From Geothrix fermentans DSM 14018 (GTDB lineage Bacteria > Acidobacteriota > Holophagae > Holophagales > Holophagaceae): 64,000 bases of DNA. Where the stretch lies: assembly GCF_000428885.1 (NCBI RefSeq), contig NZ_AUAU01000010.1:62001-126000 (forward strand), in the 5' to 3' direction. The stretch's first letter is position 1. Every line of letters begins with the position of its first letter. Below the pieces are notes generated by a model. The model ran no database searches. It saw only the letters and a list, made by a program, of their open reading frames with translations, and was not told where the DNA came from. The position numbers and the translations under genes are program-made. Shown here in pieces: positions 35,620 to 47,534 of the stretch.

Positions 35620-35982
35620 CTAGAACTGGAGCCCGGCTTCGCGGGCGCTGTCAGCCAGCGCCTTGACGCGGCCGTGATAGACGTAACCGTTCCGGTCGAA
35701 CACCACTGCGGTGATGCCCTTCTCCTTCAGGCGGGCGGCGATGCTGGCGCCGACGGCCTTGGCGGCTTCGATGTTGGCGCCGTTCTTCAGCGAGGCGCGG
35801 AGATCCTTCTCCAGGCTGCTGGCGGAGGCCAGGGTGATGCCCTTCGTGTCGTCCACCGCCTGCACGTAGATGCGCTTCAGGCTCTTGTAGATGGTGAGGC
35901 GAGGCCGCTCGGGCGTGCCGCTCACGCGGCCGCGGATGCGGGCCTTGGTCTTGTCGCGTCGAATGTTGATTGAATTCGCCAT
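35620..35982 (-). CDS. rplR: 50S ribosomal protein L18
   Basis: This 120-residue protein binds 5S rRNA. Motifs: [27 protein letters not shown] and the closing [20 protein letters not shown]. It lies 9 bp after rplF. Confidence 0.97.
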   Translation of the reverse strand: MANSINIRRDKTKARIRGRVSGTPERPRLTIYKSLKRIYVQAVDDTKGITLASASSLEKDLRASLKNGANIEAAKAVGASIAARLKEKGITAVVFDRNGYVYHGRVKALADSAREAGLQF

Positions 35983-35991
35983 GGGTTCCCC

Positions 35992-36528
35992 TTACTTCCC
36001 GGTCTTGCCGGCCTTGCGGCGGATGACCTCGCCGGTGTACATGACGCCCTTGCCCTTGTAGGGCTCGGGCTTGCGGAACTTCCGGATGTCGGCGGCGACC
36101 TGGCCCACCAGCTGCCGGTCGATGCCGGTCACGACGATGTGGGTGGTCTTCTCGACGGCCATCTGGATGCCCGCGGGGGCCTCGTACTTGATGGGATGGC
36201 TGTAGCCGAGCTCGAGGTTGAGCTTGGCGCCCTCCATGGCGGCCTTGTAGCCCACGCCGACGATGTCCAGCTCCTTCTTCCAGCCCTCGGTCACGCCGGT
36301 GACGGCGTTGCCCAGGAGGGCGCGGGTCAGGCCGTGGTAGGCACGGGTCTGGGGTTCATCATTGACGCGGGTGAGGTGCACGGAGTCGGCCTGGACATCG
36401 AGCGTGATCCCCGCGGGGATCGGGCAGGTGAGCTTGCCCTTGGCGCCCTCGACGACGGCCTCGGACCCGGTGACAGTGACTTTGACGCCCTTGGGCAGTG
36501 TCACGGGCTTCTTTCCGATTCGGGACAT
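35992..36528 (-). CDS. rplF: 50S ribosomal protein L6
   Basis: This 178-residue protein lies near the GTPase-factor site. The start MSRIGKKPVTLPKGVKVTV, the middle LLGNAVTGVTEGWKKELDIV, and the end EPYKGKGVMYTGEVIRRKAG are all typical. It lies 48 bp after rpsH. Confidence 0.98.
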   Translation of the reverse strand: MSRIGKKPVTLPKGVKVTVTGSEAVVEGAKGKLTCPIPAGITLDVQADSVHLTRVNDEPQTRAYHGLTRALLGNAVTGVTEGWKKELDIVGVGYKAAMEGAKLNLELGYSHPIKYEAPAGIQMAVEKTTHIVVTGIDRQLVGQVAADIRKFRKPEPYKGKGVMYTGEVIRRKAGKTGK

Positions 36529-36576
36529 GGTGGATTCCTTAGATGAGGGCGGAAGCTCCGCCCATTTCAGGATGGG

Positions 36577-36972
36577 TTACCAGACGTGGGCGAGGATCTC
36601 GCCGCCCACATTCTGCTTCTTGGCGTCCTTGCCCGTCAGGAGGCCCTTCGGGGTGGACAGGATGGCGATGCCGAGGCCGCCGTGGACCTCCGGGATCTCC
36701 TGCGCGCCGGTGTAGATGCGCAGGCCGGGACGGGACACGCGGCGGAGGCCGTGGATGACGTTTTCCTTATCCTTCACGTACTTCAGGTTGACGATGAGAT
36801 ACACACGGTTCTCATGCTCCACCTGCTTGAAGGAGTGGATGTAGCCCTCCTGCTTCAGGATGCCGCAGAGGCCGGCCTTGATCTTGGAGGCGGGCACCAC
36901 CACGGCATCGTGACCGGCCATGATGCCGTTGCGGATGCGGGTGAGGTAATCAGCGATGGGATCGGTATGCAT
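36577..36972 (-). CDS. rpsH: 30S ribosomal protein S8
   Basis: This 131-residue protein binds 16S rRNA early in assembly and is the classic autogenous repressor of the spc operon. Motifs: [35 protein letters not shown] and the end [23 protein letters not shown] strong GGAGG precedes the ATG. Confidence 0.97.
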   Translation of the reverse strand: MHTDPIADYLTRIRNGIMAGHDAVVVPASKIKAGLCGILKQEGYIHSFKQVEHENRVYLIVNLKYVKDKENVIHGLRRVSRPGLRIYTGAQEIPEVHGGLGIAILSTPKGLLTGKDAKKQNVGGEILAHVW

Positions 36973-36984
36973 GGTCCCCCCTCC

Positions 36985-37170
36985 TTACCAGCTGGACTTC
37001 TGGACGCCCGGCAGCTCGCCGTTGAGGGCGAACTTGCGGAAGCACAGACGGCAGAGTTCAAACTTGCGCATGAAGCCCCGGGGCCGGCCGCAGCACTTGC
37101 AGCGGTTGCGGTGCTGGGTCGAGAACTTCGGCTTGCGCGAATCCTTGACGATTTTCGAAATCTTGGCCAT
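36985..37170 (-). CDS. rpsN: 30S ribosomal protein S14, type Z
   Basis: At 61 residues this is the short zinc-binding form: CKCCGRP and CRLC supply four Cys ligands, and the end is [11 protein letters not shown]. It lies between rplE and rpsH, as usual for type Z genes. Its role is in 30S head assembly. Confidence 0.97.
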   Translation of the reverse strand: MAKISKIVKDSRKPKFSTQHRNRCKCCGRPRGFMRKFELCRLCFRKFALNGELPGVQKSSW

Positions 37171-37188
37171 CGGTATGATCTCCTTAGC

Positions 37189-37752
37189 CTATTTGCGGAA
37201 GGGCATACCGAGGTGGGTCAGCAGGGCCCGCGCTTCGGCGTCGTTCTTGGCGGTGGTCACGAAGGTGATGTTCATGCCCTTCATCTTCTCGACCTTGGAG
37301 TAGTCGATCTCCTGGAAGATCAGCTGGTCCTTGAGGCCCAGGGTGTAGTTGCCGCGGCCGTCGAAGGACTTGGTGGGCACGCCGCGGAAGTCGCGGACGC
37401 GGGGCAGGGACAGGGTCACCAGGCGGTCGAAGAACTCCCACATGCGGGGACCGCGCAGGGTCACCATGCAGGCGATGGGCATGCCGGCGCGCAGCTTGAA
37501 CTGGGCGACGCTCTTCTTGGCCTTGCGCACCACGGCCTTCTGGCCGGCGATGGCGGTCAACTCGTCCACGGCGGTGTCCAGGACCTTGATGTTCTGGATG
37601 GCGTCGCCGACGCCCATGTTGATGACGATCTTCTGCAGGCGGGGCACCTGCATGGCGGAGGAGAAGGAGAACTCCTCCTTGAGCTTCGACACCACCTCCT
37701 GGTGGTAGCGAGCCTTGACGCGGGGCTCCGCGTGGTCCTGCTTGGCAGTCAT
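37189..37752 (-). CDS. rplE: 50S ribosomal protein L5
   Basis: This 187-residue 5S rRNA-binding protein contains [36 protein letters not shown] and [21 protein letters not shown] chose the ATG at 37752 because GGAGG lies 5 nt upstream. Earlier in-frame starts encode Pro-rich sequence alien to the family. It follows an unusually long 190-bp gap after rplX. Confidence 0.96.
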   Translation of the reverse strand: MTAKQDHAEPRVKARYHQEVVSKLKEEFSFSSAMQVPRLQKIVINMGVGDAIQNIKVLDTAVDELTAIAGQKAVVRKAKKSVAQFKLRAGMPIACMVTLRGPRMWEFFDRLVTLSLPRVRDFRGVPTKSFDGRGNYTLGLKDQLIFQEIDYSKVEKMKGMNITFVTTAKNDAEARALLTHLGMPFRK

Positions 37753-37942
37753 GGATGCCTCCATTTCCGTGGGGCGGCTATGCCCCAGGGGTTCGGGAGG
37801 GCGGGGGGGCTTGGGACGGCGGTCCGCCCCGTTTCCCCCCAACCTCAGTTGTCATGGCGCGGGATGCGCCGTGGATCTCCACCCCGCGCACGGAGCAGAA
37901 CGGTTATCTTCCCACAGGAGCGGGAAGACGGAAAGCACGAAA
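37753..37942 (-). other. Long intercistronic gap between rplX and rplE
   Basis: Neighbouring genes in this cluster are nearly all within 75 bp, but this gap is 190 bp. In transcription order it holds CTTCCC..GGGAAG (8-nt loop) soon after the rplX stop, GC-rich pyrimidine/purine runs, and TGGGGC-ATAGCC-GCCCCA just before the rplE ribosome site. I see no open frame or clear promoter. It may be a leader or processing site. Confidence 0.5.
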
Positions 37943-38218
37943 CTACGACCTTTTCCGCGTGCCCTTGCCGGTCTTGGCGTCCAGGAGCATGACGTTGGAG
38001 GCGTGGATGGGGGCCTCCTTCTCCACGATCCCGCCGCCCTCGCCGGTCTGGGGGTTCGGCTTGGTGGCCTTCTTGATGATGTTGAGGCCGCCCACGACCA
38101 CGCGGTTGGTGGAGGGGCTGACCTTGGTGACGGTCCCGGTCTTGCCCTTCTCCTTGCCGGCGATGACGACGACCTGGTCGCCCTTCTTGAGCTTCATCTT
38201 GGTGGAAGTGGCTTCCAT
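37943..38218 (-). CDS. rplX: 50S ribosomal protein L24, short C-terminus
   Basis: This 91-residue assembly initiator contains the KOW motif [20 protein letters not shown] and the downstream [21 protein letters not shown]. Most bacterial L24 proteins run about 10-15 residues further (a TRVGF..GKKVRV..KSGE-type tail); this one stops at [10 protein letters not shown]. Its ATG overlaps the rplN stop (TAATG). GAGG precedes it. Confidence 0.95.
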   Translation of the reverse strand: MEATSTKMKLKKGDQVVVIAGKEKGKTGTVTKVSPSTNRVVVGGLNIIKKATKPNPQTGEGGGIVEKEAPIHASNVMLLDAKTGKGTRKRS

Positions 38219-38586
38219 TACAGCACCTCAGGGGCGAGGGAGACGATCTTCATGTACTTCCGCTCGCGCAGTTCGCGGGCCACGGGGCCGAAGACGCGGG
38301 TGCCGACGGGCTCGCCATCCTTCTTGATGATGACGGCCGCGTTCTCGTCGAAGCGGATGTAGGAGCCGTCCTTGCGGCGGTAGGCCTTGCGCTGGCGGAC
38401 GATCACGGCCTGAACGACGGCCTTCTTCTTGACCGTGCCGCCGGGGATCGCTTCCTTGACGGAGGCGGTAATGACGTCCCCGAGCTGCGCGATCTTGCCC
38501 ACACCGCCGCCCAGGGGCAGGATGCAGCAGATCTTCTTGGCGCCGGAGTTGTCGGCGACGGTGAGCATGGTTCCCATCTGGATCAT
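38218..38586 (-). CDS. rplN: 50S ribosomal protein L14
   Basis: This is a 122-residue protein at the subunit interface. Typical segments: [19 protein letters not shown], the [20 protein letters not shown] strand and the end [19 protein letters not shown]. It lies 9 bp after rpsQ. Confidence 0.98.
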   Translation of the reverse strand: MIQMGTMLTVADNSGAKKICCILPLGGGVGKIAQLGDVITASVKEAIPGGTVKKKAVVQAVIVRQRKAYRRKDGSYIRFDENAAVIIKKDGEPVGTRVFGPVARELRERKYMKIVSLAPEVL

Positions 38587-38595
38587 GTGAGCTCC

Positions 38596-38853
38596 TTACT
38601 CGCCGGCCTTCTGGACGATCTCGAGGACCGTCCAGCGCTTGCGCTTGGACAGGGGGCGGGTCTCCACGATCTTGACCACGTCGCCGATGCCGCAGGCGTT
38701 GGTCTCATCGTGGGCCATGAACTTGGCGGTCTGCTTGACCGTGCGGTGGTAGAGGGGATGCTGGAACTTGCGCTCCACCTTCACCACCACGGTCTTGTCG
38801 GCCTTGTTGGAGACCACGACGCCGTTGCGAATCATCTTGTTTTCGAGGCTCAT
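38596..38853 (-). CDS. rpsQ: 30S ribosomal protein S17
   Basis: This 85-residue OB-fold protein shows [39 protein letters not shown] and the [15 protein letters not shown] end. It lies 8 bp after rpmC. Confidence 0.97.
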   Translation of the reverse strand: MSLENKMIRNGVVVSNKADKTVVVKVERKFQHPLYHRTVKQTAKFMAHDETNACGIGDVVKIVETRPLSKRKRWTVLEIVQKAGE

Positions 38854-38861
38854 GGGATCTC

Positions 38862-39062
38862 CTAGGCCAGCTTGGTCGCCAGGGCGGTTTTGACGCGGGC
38901 GAGCTCACGGCGAGTCTTGCGGATCTCGGCGGTGTTCTCGACCTGGCCCACGGCGTGCTGGAAGCGGAGGGTGAAGCGCTTGGCGGCCAATTCGGCCTCC
39001 AGCTGCGCCAGTTCCTCGACGCTCTTGCCGGTCAAATCGGAAAAGGGATTCTTCTTGGTCAT
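38862..39062 (-). CDS. rpmC: 50S ribosomal protein L29
   Basis: This 66-residue helical hairpin protein near the nascent-chain exit has [19 protein letters not shown] and [21 protein letters not shown] chose ATG 39062, with AGGAG 8 nt upstream. A GTG at 39071 overlaps the rplP stop but sits too close to the ribosome site. Confidence 0.95.
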   Translation of the reverse strand: MTKKNPFSDLTGKSVEELAQLEAELAAKRFTLRFQHAVGQVENTAEIRKTRRELARVKTALATKLA

Positions 39063-39067
39063 GGCGA

Positions 39068-39487
39068 TCACTCCTCCGGCGGCGTGCGGGTGACGATTTC
39101 GGACGCCACGGACAACTTCATCTGGGCAAGGCGCAGGGCTTCGCGCGCCACCTCGTCCGTCACCCCCTCCATCTCGAAGAGGATGCGGCCGGGGCGGATC
39201 ACCGCCACCCAGCCGTCCGGAGCCCCCTTGCCGGAGCCCATGCGGGTCTCCGCGGGCTTCGAGGTGGTGGGGCGGTCCGGGAAGATGCGGATCCAGATCT
39301 TGCCGCCGCGCTTGATGTGGCGGGTCATGGCGATACGGGCGGCCTCGATCTCACGGTTCGTGAGCCAGCAGTGCTCGGTCGCCTTGAGGCCGAAGTCGCC
39401 GAAGGCGAGATCGTTGCCGCGAGTGGCGACGCCGCGGGTGCGGCCCTTCTGGGTTTTGCGGTTCTTGACCTTCTTGGGCATCAACAT
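39068..39487 (-). CDS. rplP: 50S ribosomal protein L16
   Basis: This 139-residue protein helps place A-site tRNA. It begins [16 protein letters not shown] and contains [20 protein letters not shown] and [26 protein letters not shown] lies 5 nt before the ATG. Confidence 0.98.
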   Translation of the reverse strand: MLMPKKVKNRKTQKGRTRGVATRGNDLAFGDFGLKATEHCWLTNREIEAARIAMTRHIKRGGKIWIRIFPDRPTTSKPAETRMGSGKGAPDGWVAVIRPGRILFEMEGVTDEVAREALRLAQMKLSVASEIVTRTPPEE

Positions 39488-39496
39488 GGATTCACC

Positions 39497-40144
39497 TCAG
39501 CGCTTCACGGTCTCGGCAACCTGGTCGCCCAGGTTCACCCAAACCTTGATGCCGATGATCCCGTAGGTCGTGCGGGCCTCGGCGAAACCGTAGTCAACGC
39601 CCGCGCGGATGGTCTGCAGGGGCATCTGGCCGGAGAGGTAGTCCTCGGTCCGGGCGATCTCGGCGCCGTTGAGGCGGCCGGAGACCTTGATCTTGAAGCC
39701 CTTGGCGCCGAAGCGGATCGCGGCTTCTTCGGCCTTGCGCATGGCGCGGCGGAAGGCGATGCGGCGCTCGAGCTGCTGGGCCACGCCCTCGGCCACCAGC
39801 TGGGCATCGACCTCAGGCTTCTTGATCTCCTGGATGTCGACGGACACGGGGCGGTTCAGGCGCTTCTGGAGGTCCTCGCGCAGCTTGTCGATCTCGGCGC
39901 CCTTGCGGCCGATGACGATGCCGGGCCGGGCGGTGAAGATGCGCACGGTGACCTTGTCCGCGGCGCGCTCGATGTCGATCTTCGAGATCATCGCGTTGAG
40001 GCTGTGCAGCTGCTTCTTCAGTTCGCGGCGCAGCTTGATGTCCTCGTGCAGCAGCGCGGAGTACTCGCGCTTGGAGAACCACTTGCTGTGCCAGTTCTTC
40101 TGATGGACGAGGCGGAACCCGTAGGGGTGGACTTTCTGACCCAT
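39497..40144 (-). CDS. rpsC: 30S ribosomal protein S3
   Basis: This 215-residue protein guards the mRNA entry. It has [12 protein letters not shown], the KH motif [18 protein letters not shown], and the C-terminal [20 protein letters not shown]. The end is at VAETVKR, a short form without the extended tail. It starts 2 bp after the rplV stop. Confidence 0.98.
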   Translation of the reverse strand: MGQKVHPYGFRLVHQKNWHSKWFSKREYSALLHEDIKLRRELKKQLHSLNAMISKIDIERAADKVTVRIFTARPGIVIGRKGAEIDKLREDLQKRLNRPVSVDIQEIKKPEVDAQLVAEGVAQQLERRIAFRRAMRKAEEAAIRFGAKGFKIKVSGRLNGAEIARTEDYLSGQMPLQTIRAGVDYGFAEARTTYGIIGIKVWVNLGDQVAETVKR

Positions 40145-40146
40145 GA

Positions 40147-40500
40147 CTACTCCTCCCCGGCCGCAGAAAGCTGGATGGTGATGTGGCAGGTGCGCTTCTG
40201 GACCCGGTAGGCGCGGCCCATGGGCGCAGGGCGGACGCGCTTCATGCGGAAGCCCTCGTCCACGAAGGCGGTCTTGACCATCAGCTCGTCCGGGTTGACG
40301 GACGGGTTCTTGTCGATGGCATTGGCCACGGCGGAATCCAGGAGCTTGCGGATGGGGGCGGCGGCGTACTTCTTGGCCTGGGCGAGCACCCACTGGGCCT
40401 CGCCGACATGCTTGCCGCGGATCATGTCCACCACGAGGCGGGCCTTCTGGGCCGAACCGCGCAGGTGGCGAACGGTGGCGCTGGAAACGATCTCAGCCAT
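40147..40500 (-). CDS. rplV: 50S ribosomal protein L22
   Basis: This 117-residue protein lines the exit tunnel. [20 protein letters not shown] begins the globular part, and the beta-hairpin region ends [20 protein letters not shown], the tunnel loop. It sits between rpsS and rpsC. Confidence 0.98.
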   Translation of the reverse strand: MAEIVSSATVRHLRGSAQKARLVVDMIRGKHVGEAQWVLAQAKKYAAAPIRKLLDSAVANAIDKNPSVNPDELMVKTAFVDEGFRMKRVRPAPMGRAYRVQKRTCHITIQLSAAGEE

Positions 40501-40502
40501 CG

Positions 40503-40787
40503 CTACTTCCCCTTCGCCTTGGTGTCGGCCTTGCCAGCGTGACCCTTGAAGGTGCGGGTCAGGGCGAACTCGCCCAGCTTGTGGCCGATCATGTTCTCGG
40601 TGACATAGACAGGAATGAACTTGTTGCCGTTGTGCACGGCGAGGGTCAGCCCGATCATCTGCGGGACCACGGTGGAGCGGCGGGACCAGGTCTTGATCAC
40701 GCGCTTGTCGTTGGCCGCCTGCGCGACTTCCACCTTCTTCTGGAGGTGGGCGTCAATGAACGGGCCTTTTTTCAGGGAACGTGCCAT
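40503..40787 (-). CDS. rpsS: 30S ribosomal protein S19
   Basis: This 94-residue 30S head protein starts [19 protein letters not shown] and contains [20 protein letters not shown] and [16 protein letters not shown]. It lies 11 bp after rplB. Confidence 0.98.
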   Translation of the reverse strand: MARSLKKGPFIDAHLQKKVEVAQAANDKRVIKTWSRRSTVVPQMIGLTLAVHNGNKFIPVYVTENMIGHKLGEFALTRTFKGHAGKADTKAKGK

Positions 40788-40798
40788 TGTCGGGCCTC

Positions 40799-41620
40799 CT
40801 AGTTGATCCGCTTGACGATGAACTTGTCCGTGCGACGGTTGCCACGGGTCTTGTAGCCACGGGTCGGCTGGCCCCAGGGCGTCACGGGGTGACGGCCGCC
40901 GGAGGTGCGGCCCTCGCCGCCACCGTGCGGGTGGTCGACGGGGTTCATGACCACGCCGCGGACGGTCGGGCGGATGCCCTTCCAGCGGGTGCGACCGGCC
41001 TTGCCGATCTGCACGTTCTCGTGCTGGAGGTTGCCGACGGTGCCGATGGTGGCGAAGCAGTCCAGGTGGATCTTGCGGATCTCGCCGGAGGGCATGCGGA
41101 GCTGGGCGTAGTCGTCTTCCTTGGCCACGAGCTGGGCGAAGGTGCCGGCGGCGCGGGCGATCTGGCCGCCCTTGCCGGGCTTCATCTCAATGTTGTGCAC
41201 GGTGTTGCCCACGGGGATGTTCCGCAGGGGGAGCGCGTTGCCCACCAGGATGTCGGCGTTCTTGCCGGCCACCACGGTGCGGCCCACCTCGAGGCCGTCG
41301 GGGGCCAGGATGTAGCGCTTCTCGCCGTCCGCGTAGACCAGCAGGGCGATGCGGGCGGTGCGGTTGGGGTCGTACTCGATGGTCGCGACCTTCGCCGGCA
41401 CTTCCAGCTTGTTGCGCTTGAAGTCGATGACGCGGTACTGGCGCTTGTGGCCGCCGCCGATGTGGCGGGTGGTGATCCGGCCGGTGTTGGAGCGGCCGCC
41501 AGTGCGGTTCTTCTTGGCAATCAGGGAGCGCTCAGGGCGGTCCGTCGTGATCTCCTCGAAGCCGAACTTGGACATGCCGCGCTGACCGGGGGTCGTGGGC
41601 TTGAGCTGCTTGATGCTCAT
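40799..41620 (-). CDS. rplB: 50S ribosomal protein L2
   Basis: This 273-residue protein is essential for subunit joining and peptidyl transfer. It has [19 protein letters not shown], the [20 protein letters not shown] region, and the conserved [20 protein letters not shown] near the active-site-proximal His. The 74-bp gap from rplW is among the longer ones here. Confidence 0.98.
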   Translation of the reverse strand: MSIKQLKPTTPGQRGMSKFGFEEITTDRPERSLIAKKNRTGGRSNTGRITTRHIGGGHKRQYRVIDFKRNKLEVPAKVATIEYDPNRTARIALLVYADGEKRYILAPDGLEVGRTVVAGKNADILVGNALPLRNIPVGNTVHNIEMKPGKGGQIARAAGTFAQLVAKEDDYAQLRMPSGEIRKIHLDCFATIGTVGNLQHENVQIGKAGRTRWKGIRPTVRGVVMNPVDHPHGGGEGRTSGGRHPVTPWGQPTRGYKTRGNRRTDKFIVKRIN

Positions 41621-41694
41621 GGTTGTCCTCTTGCCTCAGGGTTGAAAGGGGCGGGCGATAGTGGGCAAAGCTTGTCCGTCCGCCATGGATCGCC

Positions 41695-41970
41695 TTATTC
41701 GGACGCGGGCGCGCCCTCGGCGAGTTCGACATAGGCCTTCTTGCGGGGGCTGGAGGTCCCCACGAAGCGGCCGAGGCGCTTGGTCCGGCTGGGGATCCGC
41801 ACGGTGCGGACGCTCTTCACCTTGGACTGGAGCAGCAGCTCCACGGCCTCCTGGATCTGGTGCTTGGTGGCCCAGGTGGCCACCTCGAACACCTGGATGT
41901 TCTTCTCCCGCAGGATCTGGCCCTTCTCCGTGAGGAGGGGCTTGCGGATCACGTCGAAGATCTTGGTCAT
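41695..41970 (-). CDS. rplW: 50S ribosomal protein L23
   Basis: This 91-residue docking site for trigger factor and SRP at the exit shows DVIRKPLLTEKG, VFEVATWATKHQIQEAVELL and the FVGTSSPRKKAYVEL end. Its ATG overlaps the rplD stop by 4 bp (ATGA). Confidence 0.97.
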   Translation of the reverse strand: MTKIFDVIRKPLLTEKGQILREKNIQVFEVATWATKHQIQEAVELLLQSKVKSVRTVRIPSRTKRLGRFVGTSSPRKKAYVELAEGAPASE

Positions 41971-42602
41971 GGCTTCACCACCTCCTGGAGGGCCAGGACG
42001 GCTTCCTTGGAGAAGATCACCTGGTCGTACTTGAGGAGCTCATAGACGTTCACGCCAAGGCTCTCGACGGTCTGCAGCTTGGGATTGTTGCCGGCGGCCT
42101 GGGTGAGCTTCTCGCTGGCCTCGGCGCCCACCAGGAGGGCGGAGCCGGTCACGCCGAGCTTGCCCAGGGTCTGGACGAGGGCCTTGGTCTTGTGGGACTC
42201 GACCTCCCAGCTCTCCACCACCATCATCTGGCCGCTGGCCAGCTTGGCGGACAGCGCGTTGCGGAGGGCGGCGCGCCGGGCCTTCTTGGGGAAGGCGTAG
42301 TCGTAGGAGCGGGGGTGGGGACCGTGGACCGTGCCGCCGCCCTTCCACAGCGGGCTGCGGATGGAGCCTACGCGGGCGCGGCCGGTGCCCTTCTGCTTCC
42401 AGAGCTTCTTGCCGGCGCCGCTGACTTCCCACTTGTCCTTGGTCTTGGCGGTGCCGGAGCGGCGCTTGGCCAGGAAGTGGCGGACCGCCTCCCAGATCAG
42501 GTGCTCGTTCAGGTCCTCGAGCTTGAACACCTCGGGCAGGAGGTCGACGGTGCCGACCTGCTTATTGTCGAGGTTGACGACGGGGTGCTGGAACGCTGCC
42601 AT
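41967..42602 (-). CDS. rplD: 50S ribosomal protein L4
   Basis: This 211-residue protein has the tunnel loop [20 protein letters not shown] with [15 protein letters not shown], and the globular [20 protein letters not shown]. In enterobacteria L4 represses the S10 operon; whether that holds here is not visible. The start at 42602 lies 1 bp after the rplC stop. Confidence 0.97.
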   Translation of the reverse strand: MAAFQHPVVNLDNKQVGTVDLLPEVFKLEDLNEHLIWEAVRHFLAKRRSGTAKTKDKWEVSGAGKKLWKQKGTGRARVGSIRSPLWKGGGTVHGPHPRSYDYAFPKKARRAALRNALSAKLASGQMMVVESWEVESHKTKALVQTLGKLGVTGSALLVGAEASEKLTQAAGNNPKLQTVESLGVNVYELLKYDQVIFSKEAVLALQEVVKP

Positions 42603-42603
42603 C

Positions 42604-43230
42604 CTAGGCCTCCTGCTTGATGACGATGTACCCACCCTTGGGGCCGGGGACGGCGCCCTTGATGAGCAGCAGGTTGTTCTCGGCGTCCACCTTGGCGATC
42701 TCCAGGTTGCGCACGGTCACCTGGGCGTCGCCCATGTGGCCGGCCATGCGCATGCCGGGGAACACGCGGCTGGGATAGCTGGACCCGCCGATGGAGCCGG
42801 GGGCGCGGTGGAACATGGAGCCGTGGGTCGCGCGGCCGCCGGCGAAATGGTGCCGCTTGATGACGCCGGCGAAGCCCTTGCCCTTGCTGATGCCGGTGAC
42901 GTTCACCTTGGTCTTGGCCTCGAAGGCCGTGGCCAGGACGCTGTCGCCGGGCTTGGAGGCGTCGGCGGCCTCGACCTTGATCTCGCGCAGCACGCGGACC
43001 GGGGCGACGCCCTGCTTCTCGCAGTGGCCCTTCTCAGCCTTGGAGGCGCGCTTGCCACCGTTGGGATCCACGAAGCCGATCTGCACGGCCTCATAGCCGT
43101 CCTTGGCGGTGGTCTTGCGCTGGACGACCACGCAGGGGCCGGCCTGGATGACGGTCACGGGAACGATCTGTCCCTGCTCGTTGAAGATCTGGGTCATCCC
43201 CAGCTTCTTGCCGATGATTCCTTTGGACAT
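42604..43230 (-). CDS. rplC: 50S ribosomal protein L3
   Basis: This 208-residue protein starts [20 protein letters not shown] and has the extended loop [20 protein letters not shown] and [20 protein letters not shown], which reach toward the peptidyl transferase centre. It lies 15 bp after rpsJ. Confidence 0.98.
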   Translation of the reverse strand: MSKGIIGKKLGMTQIFNEQGQIVPVTVIQAGPCVVVQRKTTAKDGYEAVQIGFVDPNGGKRASKAEKGHCEKQGVAPVRVLREIKVEAADASKPGDSVLATAFEAKTKVNVTGISKGKGFAGVIKRHHFAGGRATHGSMFHRAPGSIGGSSYPSRVFPGMRMAGHMGDAQVTVRNLEIAKVDAENNLLLIKGAVPGPKGGYIVIKQEA

Positions 43231-43245
43231 GTCTCTCCCCCTCCC

Positions 43246-43572
43246 TTACCGGTTGCCCTGGCGGCTGAAGACCTTGATCTCCACGTCGACGCCGGCGGGC
43301 AGGTCGAGGCGCATCAGGGTGTCCACGGTGTTCTGGGTCGGGTTCAGGATGTCGAGCAGCCGCTTGTGGGTGCGGATCTCGAACTGGTCCCGGCTCTTCT
43401 TGTCCACGTGGGGGGAACGGTTCACGGTGTACTTGTTCGTCCGGGTGGGAAGGGGAATCGGTCCCGCCACCTGGGCGCCCGTGCGCTTGGCGGTGTCCAC
43501 GATCTCGCGGGTGCTCTGGTCGAGCAGACGGTGGTCGAAGGCACGCAAACGGATGCGGATGTTGTCTTTCAT
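43246..43572 (-). CDS. rpsJ: 30S ribosomal protein S10
   Basis: This 108-residue protein is the first gene of the S10 cluster. It begins [20 protein letters not shown], with [20 protein letters not shown] and [20 protein letters not shown]. The ATG at 43572 has GGAG 5 nt upstream; a longer in-frame start at 43626 adds 18 residues foreign to the family. S10 is also NusE, a transcription antitermination factor. Confidence 0.97.
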   Translation of the reverse strand: MKDNIRIRLRAFDHRLLDQSTREIVDTAKRTGAQVAGPIPLPTRTNKYTVNRSPHVDKKSRDQFEIRTHKRLLDILNPTQNTVDTLMRLDLPAGVDVEIKVFSRQGNR

Positions 43573-43661
43573 GCTCACTCCATTGGGACGCAGAGCGTCC
43601 ATAGACGTGGGGCGCTGACCGCCCATGTGGATCCGTCCCGGAAACAGGGACAGGGCTGATC

Positions 43662-43689
43662 AGCATAACAAAAGCCGCTGGAAACACAA
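43662..43689 (-). promoter_or_regulatory. Candidate promoter of the S10 cluster
   Basis: On the minus strand, TTGTGT (43689-43684) and TATGCT (43667-43662) are 16 bp apart. TGT directly before the -10 gives an extended TGnTATGCT. The -35 lies inside the loop and arm of the fusA terminator, so terminator and promoter overlap. Transcription would start near 43655, about 80 nt before rpsJ. Confidence 0.45.
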
Positions 43690-43697
43690 CGGCTTTT
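43670..43697 (-). terminator. Terminator behind the str genes
   Basis: On the minus strand AAAAGCCGTTG and CAGCGGCTTTT pair over 11 bp with one G-U, around a 6-nt loop, and run into TTTTGTTATG. It lies about 220 bp after the fusA stop and upstream of rpsJ, so it separates the str and S10 transcripts. Confidence 0.68.
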
Positions 43698-43838
43698 TGA
43701 GAGAACGCACGACCTCCCGGAGGAGGAAGCGGGTGGATCAGGAGGCCCGGCAACCCGAGGGTTCGAAGGACGGCCTCACCCCCGGAGGGGGCTAAAACTA
43801 CAGGTTGAAGCAGAAAAGACTGAAGTTGCTTGCGATGA

Positions 43839-43911
43839 GGGCCGGCTCCACCGGGCCGAATCGCGGGGGTGCGGGGGTGTGCGCGCAGCAGAGCGGAGCG
43901 CGGGACCCCCG
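43839..43911. repeat. Diverged single copy of the 89-bp repeat
   Basis: The core GGGGGTGTGCGCGCAGC, then AGCGGAGCGCGGGACCCCCG, matches the units at 22302-22557. Hairpin A is degraded (GGCCGGCTCCACCGGGCC). As at acs, it ends within a few bases of a minus-strand stop codon (fusA), in the same orientation. Confidence 0.8.
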
Positions 43912-43916
43912 CTACG

Positions 43917-46025
<2,109 letters not shown>

Positions 46026-46086
46026 TTCGGCCTCCTGAAAGGATCAATGCAGAAACGGAATCGGGGGGTGATTCAAAGACCTTCGC

Positions 46087-46117
46087 GGAAGGAGCCGCCG
46101 GATGGGCGGCTCCTTCC
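46087..46117 (-). terminator. Strong intercistronic hairpin between rpsG and fusA
   Basis: GGAAGGAGCCGCC and GGCGGCTCCTTCC form a perfect 13-bp stem with a 5-nt loop, in the 106-bp gap. There is no T-tract. It could attenuate readthrough into fusA, protect the rpsG mRNA 3' end, or be a processing site. Confidence 0.5.
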
Positions 46118-46131
46118 GGTCGGATGGGCTG

Positions 46132-46605
<474 letters not shown>

Positions 46606-46614
46606 TCACCTCCC

Positions 46615-47013
46615 CTACTTCTTCTTGGCCGGCGCGGCGCCAGCCTTGGGGCGCTTGGCGCCGTACTTGGAACGGGACTGGTTGCGGCCCGCGACGCCGG
46701 TGGCGTCCAGGGTGCCGCGGACGACGTGGTAGCGCACGCCCGGCAGGTCCTTCACGCGGCCGCCGCGGATGAGCACGATGCTGTGCTCCTGCAGGTTGTG
46801 GCCCACGCCCGGGATGTAGGTCGTGCACTCGATGCCGTTGGTGAGGCGCACACGAGCCACCTTGCGAAGCGCGGAGTTCGGCTTCTTCGGGGTGGTGGTG
46901 AACACGCGGGTGCACACACCGCGCTTCTGGGGGCAGGCGTCGAGCGCGGGGCTCTTCGTCTTGTTCTGGAACGTCTTCCGCCCGAGGCGGATCAGCTGAT
47001 TGATGGTAGGCAC
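46615..47013 (-). CDS. rpsL: 30S ribosomal protein S12
   Basis: This 132-residue decoding-centre protein starts (GTG) as [18 protein letters not shown] lies 5 nt before the GTG, whereas the ATG 12 nt earlier sits on that ribosome site. The streptomycin-relevant segments have the usual lysines: [12 protein letters not shown] and [10 protein letters not shown]-type [11 protein letters not shown]. It is the first gene of the str unit. Confidence 0.97.
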   Translation of the reverse strand: MPTINQLIRLGRKTFQNKTKSPALDACPQKRGVCTRVFTTTPKKPNSALRKVARVRLTNGIECTTYIPGVGHNLQEHSIVLIRGGRVKDLPGVRYHVVRGTLDATGVAGRNQSRSKYGAKRPKAGAAPAKKK

Positions 47014-47136
47014 ACCATCCTCCAAGGAAGGCGCCGGTGGATCCGGGCCTGGGCCCGAGAGGTTCGCCGCGATGGAGGCTCCGGAGAACGTCGGACGGAT
47101 GAAATCCTGCGCCGGCCCACGGGGCCGGAACCATCT

Positions 47137-47164
47137 AGGTTATCGGAATGGCCAGGGAAGTCAA
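47137..47164 (-). promoter_or_regulatory. Candidate promoter of the str unit
   Basis: On the minus strand a near-consensus -35 TTGACT (47164-47159) is followed after 16 bp by TAACCT (47142-47137). Transcription would start near 47130, giving a ~117-nt leader before rpsL with short GC-rich hairpins such as CCGGCCCC.GGGGCCGG-like arms. Position and -35 quality support the call; the -10 is weak. Confidence 0.45.
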
Positions 47165-47215
47165 CGCACCAGGCGTAAACAAGAGCCGGGCCTCGCCCGA
47201 TCCCTCGTCCTGGCC

Positions 47216-47479
47216 TCACCCGGCCAGGGGGCACCCGCAGCCGCCGGCCGCGCAGCCGTGGCCGCTCTTGGGGGCCTCGGCCGCCGCCGGGGTCGGCGCG
47301 GAGGCGGCGCCCTTGTACCACCCCCCGCCCGTCAGGGCGAAGGCCGACACGGACACCTGCCGCTTCATGCCGTCGGGCTTGCCGCAGACCGGGCACGCGT
47401 GCGTGTCGGGGGCGGACATGCTCTCCAGCTTCTCCTCGGGCTGGCCACAAGCTTCACAACGGTATTCATAGAGCGGCAT
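47216..47479 (-). CDS. FmdB-type small zinc-ribbon protein
   Basis: This is an 87-residue protein. The N-terminal zinc ribbon reads [12 protein letters not shown] then [12 protein letters not shown], typical of FmdB/CxxC_CxxC_SSSS regulators of unknown target. The C-terminal tail is Ala/Gly-rich and ends with [12 protein letters not shown], adding three more cysteines. Its start is only about 55 bp from the divergent heptose adenylyltransferase gene. AGGAG is 9 nt upstream. Confidence 0.85.
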   Translation of the reverse strand: MPLYEYRCEACGQPEEKLESMSAPDTHACPVCGKPDGMKRQVSVSAFALTGGGWYKGAASAPTPAAAEAPKSGHGCAAGGCGCPLAG

Positions 47480-47534
47480 GGCAGACTTCTCCTGGGACTT
47501 CTCCCTGAACCTTCCATTTTATCCCCATTCCCCG

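Larger units (their letters stand above)
43573..43916. other. Intergenic region between fusA and rpsJ
   Basis: I see no gene in these 344 bp. In transcription order it holds a diverged 89-bp-type repeat right behind the fusA stop, a spacer with GAGGCCCGGCAACCCGAGG-like short repeats, a terminator, and an overlapping promoter for the S10 genes. The leader of rpsJ includes GGACGCTCTGCGTCC, a short hairpin at about 43586-43600. Confidence 0.6.

Noticed and set aside
37943-37990. Frameshift in rplX explaining its short C-terminus
   Set aside because: Reading the other two frames past the stop does not restore the usual L24 tail, so a simple indel is not supported.
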